64,000 nucleotides of DNA. Source: UKL13-2 sp031370625. Its GTDB lineage: Bacteria; Pseudomonadota; Gammaproteobacteria; Burkholderiales; Usitatibacteraceae. The stretch lies in the NCBI GenBank assembly GCA_031370625.1, contig JANMQR010000314.1, positions 5,471-69,470 of the forward strand. The letters are read 5' to 3'. Numbering within the stretch: position 1 is the first letter of the stretch; the number at the start of each line of letters is the position of its first letter. The translations under genes were made by a program, and so were the position numbers. Positions 52,498-59,481 of the stretch are shown piece by piece. Below the pieces are notes generated by a model, which saw only the letters and a program-made list of their open reading frames with translations, did no database searches and was not told where the DNA came from.

Positions 52498-53262
52498 ATG
52501 CGAATTTCGCCGTCAAGCGCTCGTCAATCGCTGCTGGAGATAAGCGTCGGCGGCGCGCTGGGCGGTGCTTGTGTGATTGCAGGCTGGTTGGCAATCGCAG
52601 TGGCCTCGACGCCACCGGCAAACTCGGCCCCATTAACGTCTTCTGCCAGCACCGTAGTGGAAAGGATTGCCGACATCGGCGACGCTGCTATTTCCAATCA
52701 GGCGCGACAAATTGCAAACTGGGTCGCAAATTCTCGGGACAACCGTGAACTTGATTTTGTCATCATCGATAAAAAGAACGCAGCGGTATATGTGTTCAAT
52801 GCCGATGCGCATTTGCTCGCCTCGTCCCCCGTGCTACTAGGTTCTGCGGCGGGCGACGATTCTGTGCCCGGTATCGGCACAAGGCCAATGAAGCAGATAC
52901 GTCAAGCCGAACGGACCACACCCGCTGGCAGGTTCATCGCCGAGCGCGGCAGAAATACAGATGGCGAAGATATTGTCTGGATTGATTACGATGCGGCGGT
53001 ATCGATGCACCGCGTGCGTGCGACTAATAAAACAGAGCGACGGCTCGAGCGATTGGCCACAGCCAGTACCGACGACAATCGAATTTCCTACGGATGCGTG
53101 AACGTACCGGTCAGATTTTATGAAGCGTACATACAGCCTCTGTTCGCGACAAATCTCGCTGTAGTCTATGTGCTGCCCGAGGTGAAGTCATTGGCAGAAG
53201 TTTTCGGCGTCGCTGCTTCGGCGGCGTATTTATCCTCACCAACGAGACCGGCTCTGCCATAA
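52498..53262 (+). CDS. L,D-transpeptidase-like (YkuD-fold) protein
   Basis: The product has 254 aa with one N-terminal membrane helix (about 15-37). The YkuD core includes FVIIDKKNAAVYVFNADAHL, TTPAGRFIAERG, VSMHRV and the active-site motif ISYGCVNVP with Cys200. Real L,D-transpeptidases carry HxxGxxx and SxGCxR; here the Arg is Asn, and the first motif is reduced to MHR, so activity on peptidoglycan is likely but not certain. It is anchored in the inner membrane facing the periplasm. Confidence 0.82.
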   Translation: MRISPSSARQSLLEISVGGALGGACVIAGWLAIAVASTPPANSAPLTSSASTVVERIADIGDAAISNQARQIANWVANSRDNRELDFVIIDKKNAAVYVFNADAHLLASSPVLLGSAAGDDSVPGIGTRPMKQIRQAERTTPAGRFIAERGRNTDGEDIVWIDYDAAVSMHRVRATNKTERRLERLATASTDDNRISYGCVNVPVRFYEAYIQPLFATNLAVVYVLPEVKSLAEVFGVAASAAYLSSPTRPALP

Positions 53263-53404
53263 CTGGACATTTAAATTTTCACGTGCGTGTAGATAGATTT
53301 CGCCTCACCCGTTCAAACACTATTTTTAGTTGTGCCTACATTGGAAAGCTGCCCGGCCGGATTCGCCGCGTGCTGCTGATGTCGGGGCTAGCGCAAAAAG
53401 CTGA

Positions 53405-53863
53405 CTAGGCAAAACCAATATCGTTCGCACAACTTGAAAGCAACGACTGACCGCGCTTCGTGCTCAACGCTTGCTGATGAAGAGCGACGCCGCCACGATG
53501 GATGACTTGGTGTTGGCAATGTTCTGGCGCGAACAGCGCCACCAGCTTTTCAAAAACGCCTTTGGCTTTTTCGCTGTTGTCTTCAGTGACATTGCACACA
53601 TAAAGATCGATTGCCACGCTCGCAAATTCTGGCCAGGTATGAATGGCCAGGTGTGATTCGGCGAGAAGAAATAAACCGGTGGCTCCTTCGGGCGCGAATT
53701 GGTGAAAAGCTCGACCCATTATTTGAAGGCCGGAGGCGCTGACGATTTTTTCGCACGCTGTTTCCAATATCGCCGAACTTCTGAGTAGCGCGGCATCACA
53801 TCGACATTTGGCAAAATCGCCAACCCATTGCGTGCCGACTGCTGTTGAGATGAAATGATCCAT
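53405..53863 (-). CDS. speD: S-adenosylmethionine decarboxylase proenzyme
   Basis: The product has 152 aa, close to the short bacterial SpeD type. The self-cleavage site is LLAESHLAIHTWPE, where Ser70 becomes the pyruvoyl group; the downstream ALDLYVCN-type motif (AIDLYVCNVTEDN) is present. The enzyme supplies decarboxylated SAM for spermidine synthesis. No speE lies within this window. The SemiSWEET-like gene lies 26 bp upstream and the strand is shared. Confidence 0.92.
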   Translation of the reverse strand: MDHFISTAVGTQWVGDFAKCRCDAALLRSSAILETACEKIVSASGLQIMGRAFHQFAPEGATGLFLLAESHLAIHTWPEFASVAIDLYVCNVTEDNSEKAKGVFEKLVALFAPEHCQHQVIHRGGVALHQQALSTKRGQSLLSSCANDIGFA

Positions 53864-53889
53864 GAGTGTAAATAGATTTAGTGGTTGGT

Positions 53890-54177
53890 CTAAGACGCAT
53901 CAGCGGATGACGCGGGCGGATTCGCTTTGCTTCGTGAATACAAGAATTGACCGATGCAGGCGGTGGCGAGCATAAAGACATTGGTGACGACAAAAACCCA
54001 ATTTTTTAGCATCAGGCTATAGATGATGAAACCGGTCGATGCTGCCATTTGCCCAACAAATAGCCACTTTGAGACACCCGCCGATTTTCCGGATTTCCAT
54101 TGAGTGTAGACCTGCCTGCCGATTGTCGTCAGCAGCACCACACTGGCCGTCCATCCGATTGCATCCACCAGTTCCAT
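53890..54177 (-). CDS. SemiSWEET/PQ-loop-like small membrane protein
   Basis: The product has 95 aa with three hydrophobic helices (about 8-25, 38-57 and 62-83). WTASVVLLTTIGRQVYTQWKSGKSAGVS resembles the first SemiSWEET helix and loop, but the PQ signature reads RQ. LKNWVFVVTNVFMLATACIGQFL resembles the third helix, with the conserved Asn. SemiSWEETs are dimeric sugar uniporters; the altered motif leaves the substrate open. It is closely spaced with speD. Confidence 0.7.
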   Translation of the reverse strand: MELVDAIGWTASVVLLTTIGRQVYTQWKSGKSAGVSKWLFVGQMAASTGFIIYSLMLKNWVFVVTNVFMLATACIGQFLYSRSKANPPASSADAS

Positions 54178-54233
54178 CTGCTTTCAAGCCTCTATTCCAT
54201 ATCAATGTCACATCAAATTTCTGTTGCCAATTG

Positions 54234-54536
54234 CTAATGCGTCTGTGACCCGATTTCATCGCGCATGCTCGTCGGAATGGCTGATTCCAGCGGGATTCGG
54301 AATTCATTTGATTCCGGTAGCGCCGCAACGGTGCGCAAATGGCGATTACAAATAAACCAGATTTCATCGCGGTCATTCGACAAAATAAAATAGGCGTCGG
54401 AGGTTTCTGATGGATTAAACATGCCGAGCGCGCGGTAGCTGGTGTTGAGCGTAAACCCACTTTCGAGCGGCAGCGGCCGTGGACCATTCTCGAGCTGGTT
54501 GATGCGCAAAAAAAGATGTGTGTCTAGCGTTAGCAT
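54234..54536 (-). CDS. Conserved-looking protein of unknown function
   Basis: The product has 100 aa from ATG 54536 (a TTG 15 bp upstream is possible). It is soluble with mixed alpha/beta content (LTLDTHLFLRINQLENG, SDAYFILSNDRDEIWFICNRH). I do not recognise a family. It lies 56 bp upstream of the SemiSWEET-like gene on the same strand, so it may be part of that operon. Confidence 0.65.
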   Translation of the reverse strand: MLTLDTHLFLRINQLENGPRPLPLESGFTLNTSYRALGMFNPSETSDAYFILSNDRDEIWFICNRHLRTVAALPESNEFRIPLESAIPTSMRDEIGSQTH

Positions 54537-54693
54537 AATCAAATCTTTCAATCGGGTTCAGCGAGTTCGCTAAACGATGAACATGATCATGCCTTTGAAG
54601 CGGGCCAGCGAAAGTAAGCGTCGATACATACGGCGTGTAGGGAATCGTCCCGTGCATTTCAGGTGACCAGCTGCACGCGTTGCGGTTGCAGTT

Positions 54694-55602
54694 TCAATTC
54701 ACGCGCTGCACCCGCACATCCACATCCATGCCCAGGTAATCACCCGGCGCGCCGATCCACGTGCCACTGACCGGTGACGCCTGCGCCGCGTGTCGCGCAA
54801 ATCCAACGCGCACCAGTTCATTACCGCCCACCAAGTTGTTGGTCGGATCAAACGGCAGCCAACCCGCGCCCGGCAAATAGACTTGCAGCCATGCGTGGGT
54901 CGAGCCGCCACCTATCACTCCCCCGCCGAGATCGTCGGCATTCGCGTCCAGTGCGCGGGAGTAAAGATAACCAGACACAAATTTTGCGGCATAGCCAAGA
55001 TGGCGAACGGCTTCGATCATGAGCGTGGCGAAATCGCGGCAGGTCCCGCTATTGCGGGCCAACGTTTCATACGGTGTTTGCACGCCTTCGACGAAGCGTG
55101 CCTCGTAGCTGAACGTATCTCGGATATGGCGGGTCATTGCGATCAGCGCATCGCGTATTCCCACCTGGCCGCCAGTGGTGATATCAGCATTAACGAACTG
55201 GCGCGCCCACATTGCAAGCGTGCCGTCCGGATCGGCGTAGTACGGCGTAATGTAGGGCAGCAGCACAATGTAGTCATCCGCATCGTAGGCGAACGGATAA
55301 TATTGCGTGGACGGATCCAACGGTAAATCAAGAGCGCGCGTGCCGGTGTGCTCAACTTTGAATGAGGCGACAATTTCAAGCTCTTGCGCGGGCGATTGTG
55401 GCTCTACGATTGCGACTGAATTCAAAAACACGTCTTGAATGAGGCGGATGTCGACTGGCTCTGGTGTTACGGTCAAATCAGTTTCCAGAACGCGCAGATC
55501 ATGGCTGTCGCGCGGGCGAAACATCACCCGATGCTCTCCTAACGTCACCGGCTGCGCGAACCGATAGCGGGTGGTGTGAGTAATTTTCAAAATGACACTC
55601 AT
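54694..55602 (-). CDS. Transglutaminase-like cysteine protease-fold protein
   Basis: The product has 302 aa from ATG 55602, behind AGAGG; a longer frame upstream is not supported. The N-terminal bacterial transglutaminase-like domain (ILKITHTTRYRFAQPVTLGEHRVMFRPR) is followed by the transglutaminase core with Cys188 in RNSGTCRDFATLMIEA, His236 in STHAWLQVYLPG and Asp252 in LPFDPTNN, a complete catalytic triad. Family members include peptidases and amidohydrolases; the substrate is unknown. It has no signal peptide, so it is cytoplasmic. Confidence 0.9.
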   Translation of the reverse strand: MSVILKITHTTRYRFAQPVTLGEHRVMFRPRDSHDLRVLETDLTVTPEPVDIRLIQDVFLNSVAIVEPQSPAQELEIVASFKVEHTGTRALDLPLDPSTQYYPFAYDADDYIVLLPYITPYYADPDGTLAMWARQFVNADITTGGQVGIRDALIAMTRHIRDTFSYEARFVEGVQTPYETLARNSGTCRDFATLMIEAVRHLGYAAKFVSGYLYSRALDANADDLGGGVIGGGSTHAWLQVYLPGAGWLPFDPTNNLVGGNELVRVGFARHAAQASPVSGTWIGAPGDYLGMDVDVRVQRVN

Positions 55603-55855
55603 GGAACCTCTTGTTGAAACGTTCGGCCTTGCTGCCCTTATCGCGCGAAGGCATTGAAGCGCAAATGCGCACAAGCGTTGAAAAATAGCGCTGCTCGATT
55701 GCAGCAACGTCAGTGTTGTCTTACGTCTTGGCGACATTTCCACCGATGGATGAAAACACGGAAATCATTAAACTCAATCTTCGAATCCAAATTCTATTGA
55801 ATTTGCAATGTGGAATTTGCACTGTGTAGGACCACGAAACCGAAAGGAAGTCATC

Positions 55856-56017
55856 ATGATCAAAAAACTTTTAATGGTTGTACTCACCACCAGCCTCGTT
55901 GCAAAAGGTGTGCAAGTTTTGCTGCAGCGTGCTGATGCGCGCACCCGAGTGCAGAAGAAGCGCGAGCGCAAATCCGAGGTACAACGTTGGGAAAACGAAG
56001 GCGGGCCGGCAGCTTAG
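55856..56017 (+). CDS. Small basic single-helix membrane protein (53 aa)
   Basis: A 53-codon frame starts MIKKLLMVVLTTSLVAKGVQ, with AAAGGAAG before the ATG, and continues into a basic tail (RTRVQKKRERKSE). One membrane helix is predicted. I do not recognise the family. GTGTAGGACC lies about 30 bp before the start. A hairpin CCCGCA..TGCGGG follows at about 56052-56075. Confidence 0.65.
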   Translation: MIKKLLMVVLTTSLVAKGVQVLLQRADARTRVQKKRERKSEVQRWENEGGPAA

Positions 56018-56212
56018 TGCTGGTTTTCCGGAACCTAAAAAGTCCACTGCCCGCATCGTAAAAGTGGTGCGGGTTTGCGCTTGCCCGTTCAATTCCTCAG
56101 CCCATCAGTAAAAGTGGCTGAGTTACTGTCTGTTTCTCAACGCTGAAAACTGCAGTATCTGCTGTAGTGAGACTGGCAGTAATTTAGGCGAATCTACTTT
56201 AGTCAAATCAAG

Positions 56213-56265
56213 CATTAACGCGCTTTTACAGCCATAATTGCCCCAAACACCGCGCTAGCAATGGC
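56213..56265. repeat. Interspersed repeat, copy B
   Basis: TACAGCCATAATTGCC (56227-56242) is identical to 39601-39616. Ungapped comparison of the following 38 positions gives about 25 matches, including CGCGC, AGC and GTTC blocks. About 75% of 54 compared positions agree. Confidence 0.6.
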
Positions 56266-56286
56266 GTTCACATATTCTATTTTAAC

Positions 56287-56336
56287 CAAAACGCCGCGCC
56301 GCATCGGCCGCAACTAGCGGCCGATGCATCGTTTTG
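56287..56336 (-). terminator. Long hairpin terminator of the EF-hand gene
   Basis: Inner arms GCATCGGCCGC and GCGGCCGATGC (56301-56327) around a 5-nt loop are nested in outer arms CAAAACG and CGTTTTG (56287-56293 and 56330-56336). On the minus strand TTTT follows the stem. It starts just past the EF-hand stop at 56345. Confidence 0.7.
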
Positions 56337-56344
56337 ACATCTAA

Positions 56345-56707
56345 TTACTTGCGCTGAACGCTTCCGGGCATGGAAGAATTGCCCTGCGTGTTCCCGTCTG
56401 TCTTGCGAATTTCTCGCTCGAACATTCTGGTGCGCATGTCTTGGCGTGACATGTTGCCTTTTTTGCCTGAATCCATCCGGTCGTAATTCGAACCGTAATA
56501 GGCCACGTATTCATCACGTGAAATCATGCCGTCTTTGTTGCTATCCATCGTGGCGTACAGCGAGTCGTACTCTGCATCGGTCATGCGAGCCACTTCGGCT
56601 GGCGTGGCCTGAGTTTGGGCAGATACACCCATTGATGCAGCACCTATGGCGCCAGCACATATCGCTGACATCAGTACCACTTTTGCATTGCGCATTGTCT
56701 TATTCAT
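56345..56707 (-). CDS. Exported EF-hand protein
   Basis: The product has 120 aa with a signal peptide ending near MGVSAQ. One complete EF-hand loop is DSNKDGMISRDE, and a second, DSGKKGNMSRQD, lacks the acidic residue at some ligand positions and is probably weak. AGGAG lies 8 nt before the ATG. It should bind calcium in the periplasm; partner unknown. Its strand continues the PRC-barrel gene 85 bp upstream. Confidence 0.88.
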   Translation of the reverse strand: MNKTMRNAKVVLMSAICAGAIGAASMGVSAQTQATPAEVARMTDAEYDSLYATMDSNKDGMISRDEYVAYYGSNYDRMDSGKKGNMSRQDMRTRMFEREIRKTDGNTQGNSSMPGSVQRK

Positions 56708-56792
56708 TTTCGAACTCCTGGAAGTTGAACTGCTAAAGCGCGAGCCGGCCGGGGTCGGCGGCTCGCGGAAACGTCACATAATCGGTCAACGA

Positions 56793-57221
56793 TTACAGGC
56801 GATTTTCATTTCTCAAGGTGGTGCCGTAGTAACTGTGGACCTGGCCCTGCCATGTTTGATCTGCCATATCAGGCCAATCATCTTTATCAAAGCCTGGCGC
56901 ATCCGCCAAACGCTCTTTATCGATATCGAGTACGAAACGTTTGTTTACTGTGTCGAGCTTTAACGCATCCCATGGCACAGCAAAAAGTTTCTCGCCGAAA
57001 CCCATCACACCGCCGTACGACAAAACGGCATAGCTGACTTTTCCGTTTGGCACATCGAGCATGATCTCTTTAATGTCGCCTAAATCTTCGTCCTGCTTGT
57101 TATATACGTCGTTGCCCAGCAACGTCTCGGCCCCCATCAATCGCGGTCCCGGTCCATCACCGTCGCTTTTCGTATTTGTGCCCGCATACATTCCGTATTG
57201 GTCGTTTTCAAGATAGCTCAT
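56793..57221 (-). CDS. PRC-barrel domain protein
   Basis: The product has 142 aa from ATG 57221, behind AAAGGAAA; a TTG at 57236 overlaps that site. The PRC-barrel core runs from LLGNDVYNKQDEDLGDIKEIMLDV to AVLSYGGVMGFGEKLFAVPWDALKL. PRC-barrel domains in bacterial stress clusters are small soluble or envelope-associated proteins with unknown ligands. It has no signal peptide. Confidence 0.88.
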   Translation of the reverse strand: MSYLENDQYGMYAGTNTKSDGDGPGPRLMGAETLLGNDVYNKQDEDLGDIKEIMLDVPNGKVSYAVLSYGGVMGFGEKLFAVPWDALKLDTVNKRFVLDIDKERLADAPGFDKDDWPDMADQTWQGQVHSYYGTTLRNENRL

Positions 57222-57687
57222 TGAATTTCCTTTCAAAGTTCGAAGTACTAATTACACGATAGGCGAGGCATATCAAAGCTAGGCTCAACACCTCCTAAAG
57301 GTGCTGCATCCTCGCTGGCAACCTGCAAACAAACAGGCTCGCCAGCTTTTGCTGCCCTCTTGATCAGCAACGTTTAAAACAATTGCGACCAGACGAAATA
57401 ATAAGGTCGCGGCAAAAAAAGTCGTGTCCGAAAATCTCGCCAACGCTTGTAAGACGTTGGGAAAAATGCGCTCGAACCGTTGCATTCGGCACGCATGTGC
57501 AGCGCGTGCGGGGCATGTTTGCGCTGCCGGATAGTGCGATGCCTGCTAGCGCGATGCCTGATACCACGTGGCTGAATGTCGGCGATGTCCTACCGCCCAC
57601 ACCGGCATGCGCGTACGGAAACGTATTTTCGTTTTCTCTACAGTTATCCCTGTACGAAAAATAACTTTCCACACAGGAGCTGTAAAG

Positions 57688-58668
57688 ATGTCCACCGTTT
57701 CCAATCCCATGACCGATGGCTTGGGCCGCGCAAATCGCGAACCCAAACCCGGATTTATCAACATCGGTACTAAAAGTAATTTATCTGAATCGAATGACTC
57801 GGGCGTCTCTTGGGCCGCGATTGTTGCGGGGGCCGTGGTTGCCTCAGCGTTGTCGTTGGCGCTGCTGGCACTTGGCGCCGGGCTCGGATTCTCCGCCATG
57901 TCACCGTGGTCGGGGCAAGGTGCATCCGCATCTACGCTCGGCGCGGCCAGCATTGCGTGGCTTATCGGTATGCAGGTCGTTGCCGCCGCCTTGGGTGGGT
58001 ACCTCGCAGGAAGACTTCGGACCAAATGGGCCGGCGTACACACCGATGAAGTATTTTTTCGTGACACAGCGCACGGATTTTTGGTCTGGGCAGTCGGGCT
58101 CGTGATCACCGCCTCAATGCTCGCATCGGCGGCGTCTATGTTGGCGGGCGGCGTGGCAAAAGCAGGCACTGCCGTGGTCGGCGCAAGCGCGGGTGGAATG
58201 GCCGCAGGTATCGGTGGCATGGCAACAAACGCTAACCCTGGGAGTAGCGTTAGTGCCGCGGCCGGAAATTACTTTGTTGATGCGCTATTCAGAGCTGACC
58301 GTGCAGGTGCAGCGTCAGGCACAGCTGTTTCAGCGCCAGCGTTCGCGGATGACGGCGCAACTCGTGGCGAGGTGCTGCGCATAATTTCAAACGGTGTAGA
58401 TGAAATGCCAGCAAGTGACAAAGCCTATTTGTCGCAGCTGATCGCGGCAAAAACCGGCATCACACCCGCCGACGCCGAGAAGCGGGTAAATGATTTGATC
58501 ACGCAAATTAAATCAAAAGAACTTGCCGCAAGAGAAGCTGCCGACGCCGCCCGCAAGGCCGCTGCAAAGGTTTCGCTTTGGACGTTTATCGGTCTTTTGA
58601 TTGGCGCATTTTGCGCATCCTTTGCCGCCACCATTGGCGGGCGTCAGCGCGACAACGTCTATTCGTAA
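57688..58668 (+). CDS. Membrane protein with glycine-rich helices, function unknown
   Basis: The product has 326 aa from ATG 57688 (AGGAG 8 nt upstream); the frame is open further upstream but without a signal. Several hydrophobic Gly/Ala-rich helices (WAAIVAGAVVASALSLALLALGAGLGF, IAWLIGMQVVAAALGGYLAGRL, FLVWAVGLVITASMLASAASML) precede a hydrophilic region and a final helix (VSLWTFIGLLIGAFCASFAATIGGRQRDNVYS). The pattern resembles the PhnA-like/DUF3792 group of inner-membrane proteins found in alpha- and betaproteobacteria, unproven here. Neighbours are small stress proteins. Confidence 0.72.
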   Translation: MSTVSNPMTDGLGRANREPKPGFINIGTKSNLSESNDSGVSWAAIVAGAVVASALSLALLALGAGLGFSAMSPWSGQGASASTLGAASIAWLIGMQVVAAALGGYLAGRLRTKWAGVHTDEVFFRDTAHGFLVWAVGLVITASMLASAASMLAGGVAKAGTAVVGASAGGMAAGIGGMATNANPGSSVSAAAGNYFVDALFRADRAGAASGTAVSAPAFADDGATRGEVLRIISNGVDEMPASDKAYLSQLIAAKTGITPADAEKRVNDLITQIKSKELAAREAADAARKAAAKVSLWTFIGLLIGAFCASFAATIGGRQRDNVYS

Positions 58669-58726
58669 CCGTTGAACAGCTACTGCGCGAGCATAAATTT
58701 CACCACTTTTAAATTCGGAGACAAGC

Positions 58727-58798
58727 ATGAAATCACTGCTACTACTATTTCTCGGGGTGCCTATTCCAATCATTATTTTGATTGCGATATTCACCTGA
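58727..58798 (+). CDS. 23-residue hydrophobic membrane peptide
   Basis: A 24-codon frame encodes MKSLLLLFLGVPIPIIILIA followed by IFT. GGAGAC lies 6 nt before the ATG. It lies 58 bp after the membrane protein gene and 85 bp before the hemerythrin gene, on the same strand. Very short peptides with this GVPIPIIILIA core recur in Proteobacteria without known function. The good ribosome-binding site and spacing support it as a real gene. Confidence 0.7.
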   Translation: MKSLLLLFLGVPIPIIILIAIFT

Positions 58799-58883
58799 TT
58801 CAGCAGGTAAACAACAGCTGAATTTTGAAGTTCGACTATTTTTACTGTCGAACGCATTCCAATTTTATTAAGGAGACTTTCCA

Positions 58884-59408
58884 ATGGCAACGTCACAATC
58901 TCGACCCACCACCCTTTCAAAAAATGCAAAGCCTGCTCGCAAACTGGCGAGTGATGCGGTTGCACTACTGAAAGCCGATCACGCGGAAGTGAAAAAATGT
59001 TTTAAAGATTATGAAAAATTAGTGAAGAAGGACGCAAGCGCATCCGAGCGGCAAGCGCTCGCAGCCGAAATTTGCAAAATGTTGTCGGTACATGCGCAGA
59101 TCGAAGAAGAAATTTTTTACCCGGCATCACGCGAGCTGTTGGGCGACGAAGCGGAATTGGTTGACGAAGCCGATGTCGAACATGCAACCGCAAAAGAGCT
59201 GATCGCGCAAATCGAAAGTGGGAATGCGGACGACATGCATTTCAATGCGCGCGTGAAAGTGTTGGGCGAATATATCGATCACCACGTCAAGGAAGAACAA
59301 GATGAATTATTTCCCAAAGTAAAAGCGGCGGGCATGGACACGAAGGCTGTCGGTCAGGAACTTACTGCCCGTAAAGCGGAGCTCACCGGCAACGGCGCTA
59401 GCAGGTAA
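58884..59408 (+). CDS. Hemerythrin HHE-domain protein
   Basis: The product has 174 aa with AAGGAG before the ATG. A basic N-terminus (about 1-25) is followed by the four-helix HHE domain: LLKADHAEVKKCFKDY, SVHAQIEEEIFYPASREL, ADVEHATAKELI and EYIDHHVKEEQDELFPK provide the His and Glu ligands of a di-iron site. Proteins of this type bind oxygen or nitric oxide or store iron under stress. It precedes the catalase gene by 73 bp. Confidence 0.92.
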   Translation: MATSQSRPTTLSKNAKPARKLASDAVALLKADHAEVKKCFKDYEKLVKKDASASERQALAAEICKMLSVHAQIEEEIFYPASRELLGDEAELVDEADVEHATAKELIAQIESGNADDMHFNARVKVLGEYIDHHVKEEQDELFPKVKAAGMDTKAVGQELTARKAELTGNGASR

Positions 59409-59481
59409 TTTAAGGGCTCGTATAGTGGCGATGAACGACTGGCCGCTCATTTTCAAATTCACTTATTGATCGGAAACGTTG

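Larger units (their letters stand above)
56018..56344. other. Intergenic region holding repeat copy B and a terminator
   Basis: This is 327 bp between the small membrane protein gene (plus) and the EF-hand gene (minus). It has a possible terminator of the plus-strand gene at about 56052-56075, the interspersed repeat copy B and the long terminator hairpin at 56287-56336. No further gene. Confidence 0.55.

Noticed and set aside
57546..58220. Long minus-strand frame rich in Pro and Ala opposite the glycine-rich membrane protein gene
   Set aside because: It is the shadow of a GC-rich gene with a clear ribosome-binding site and membrane helices on the plus strand.
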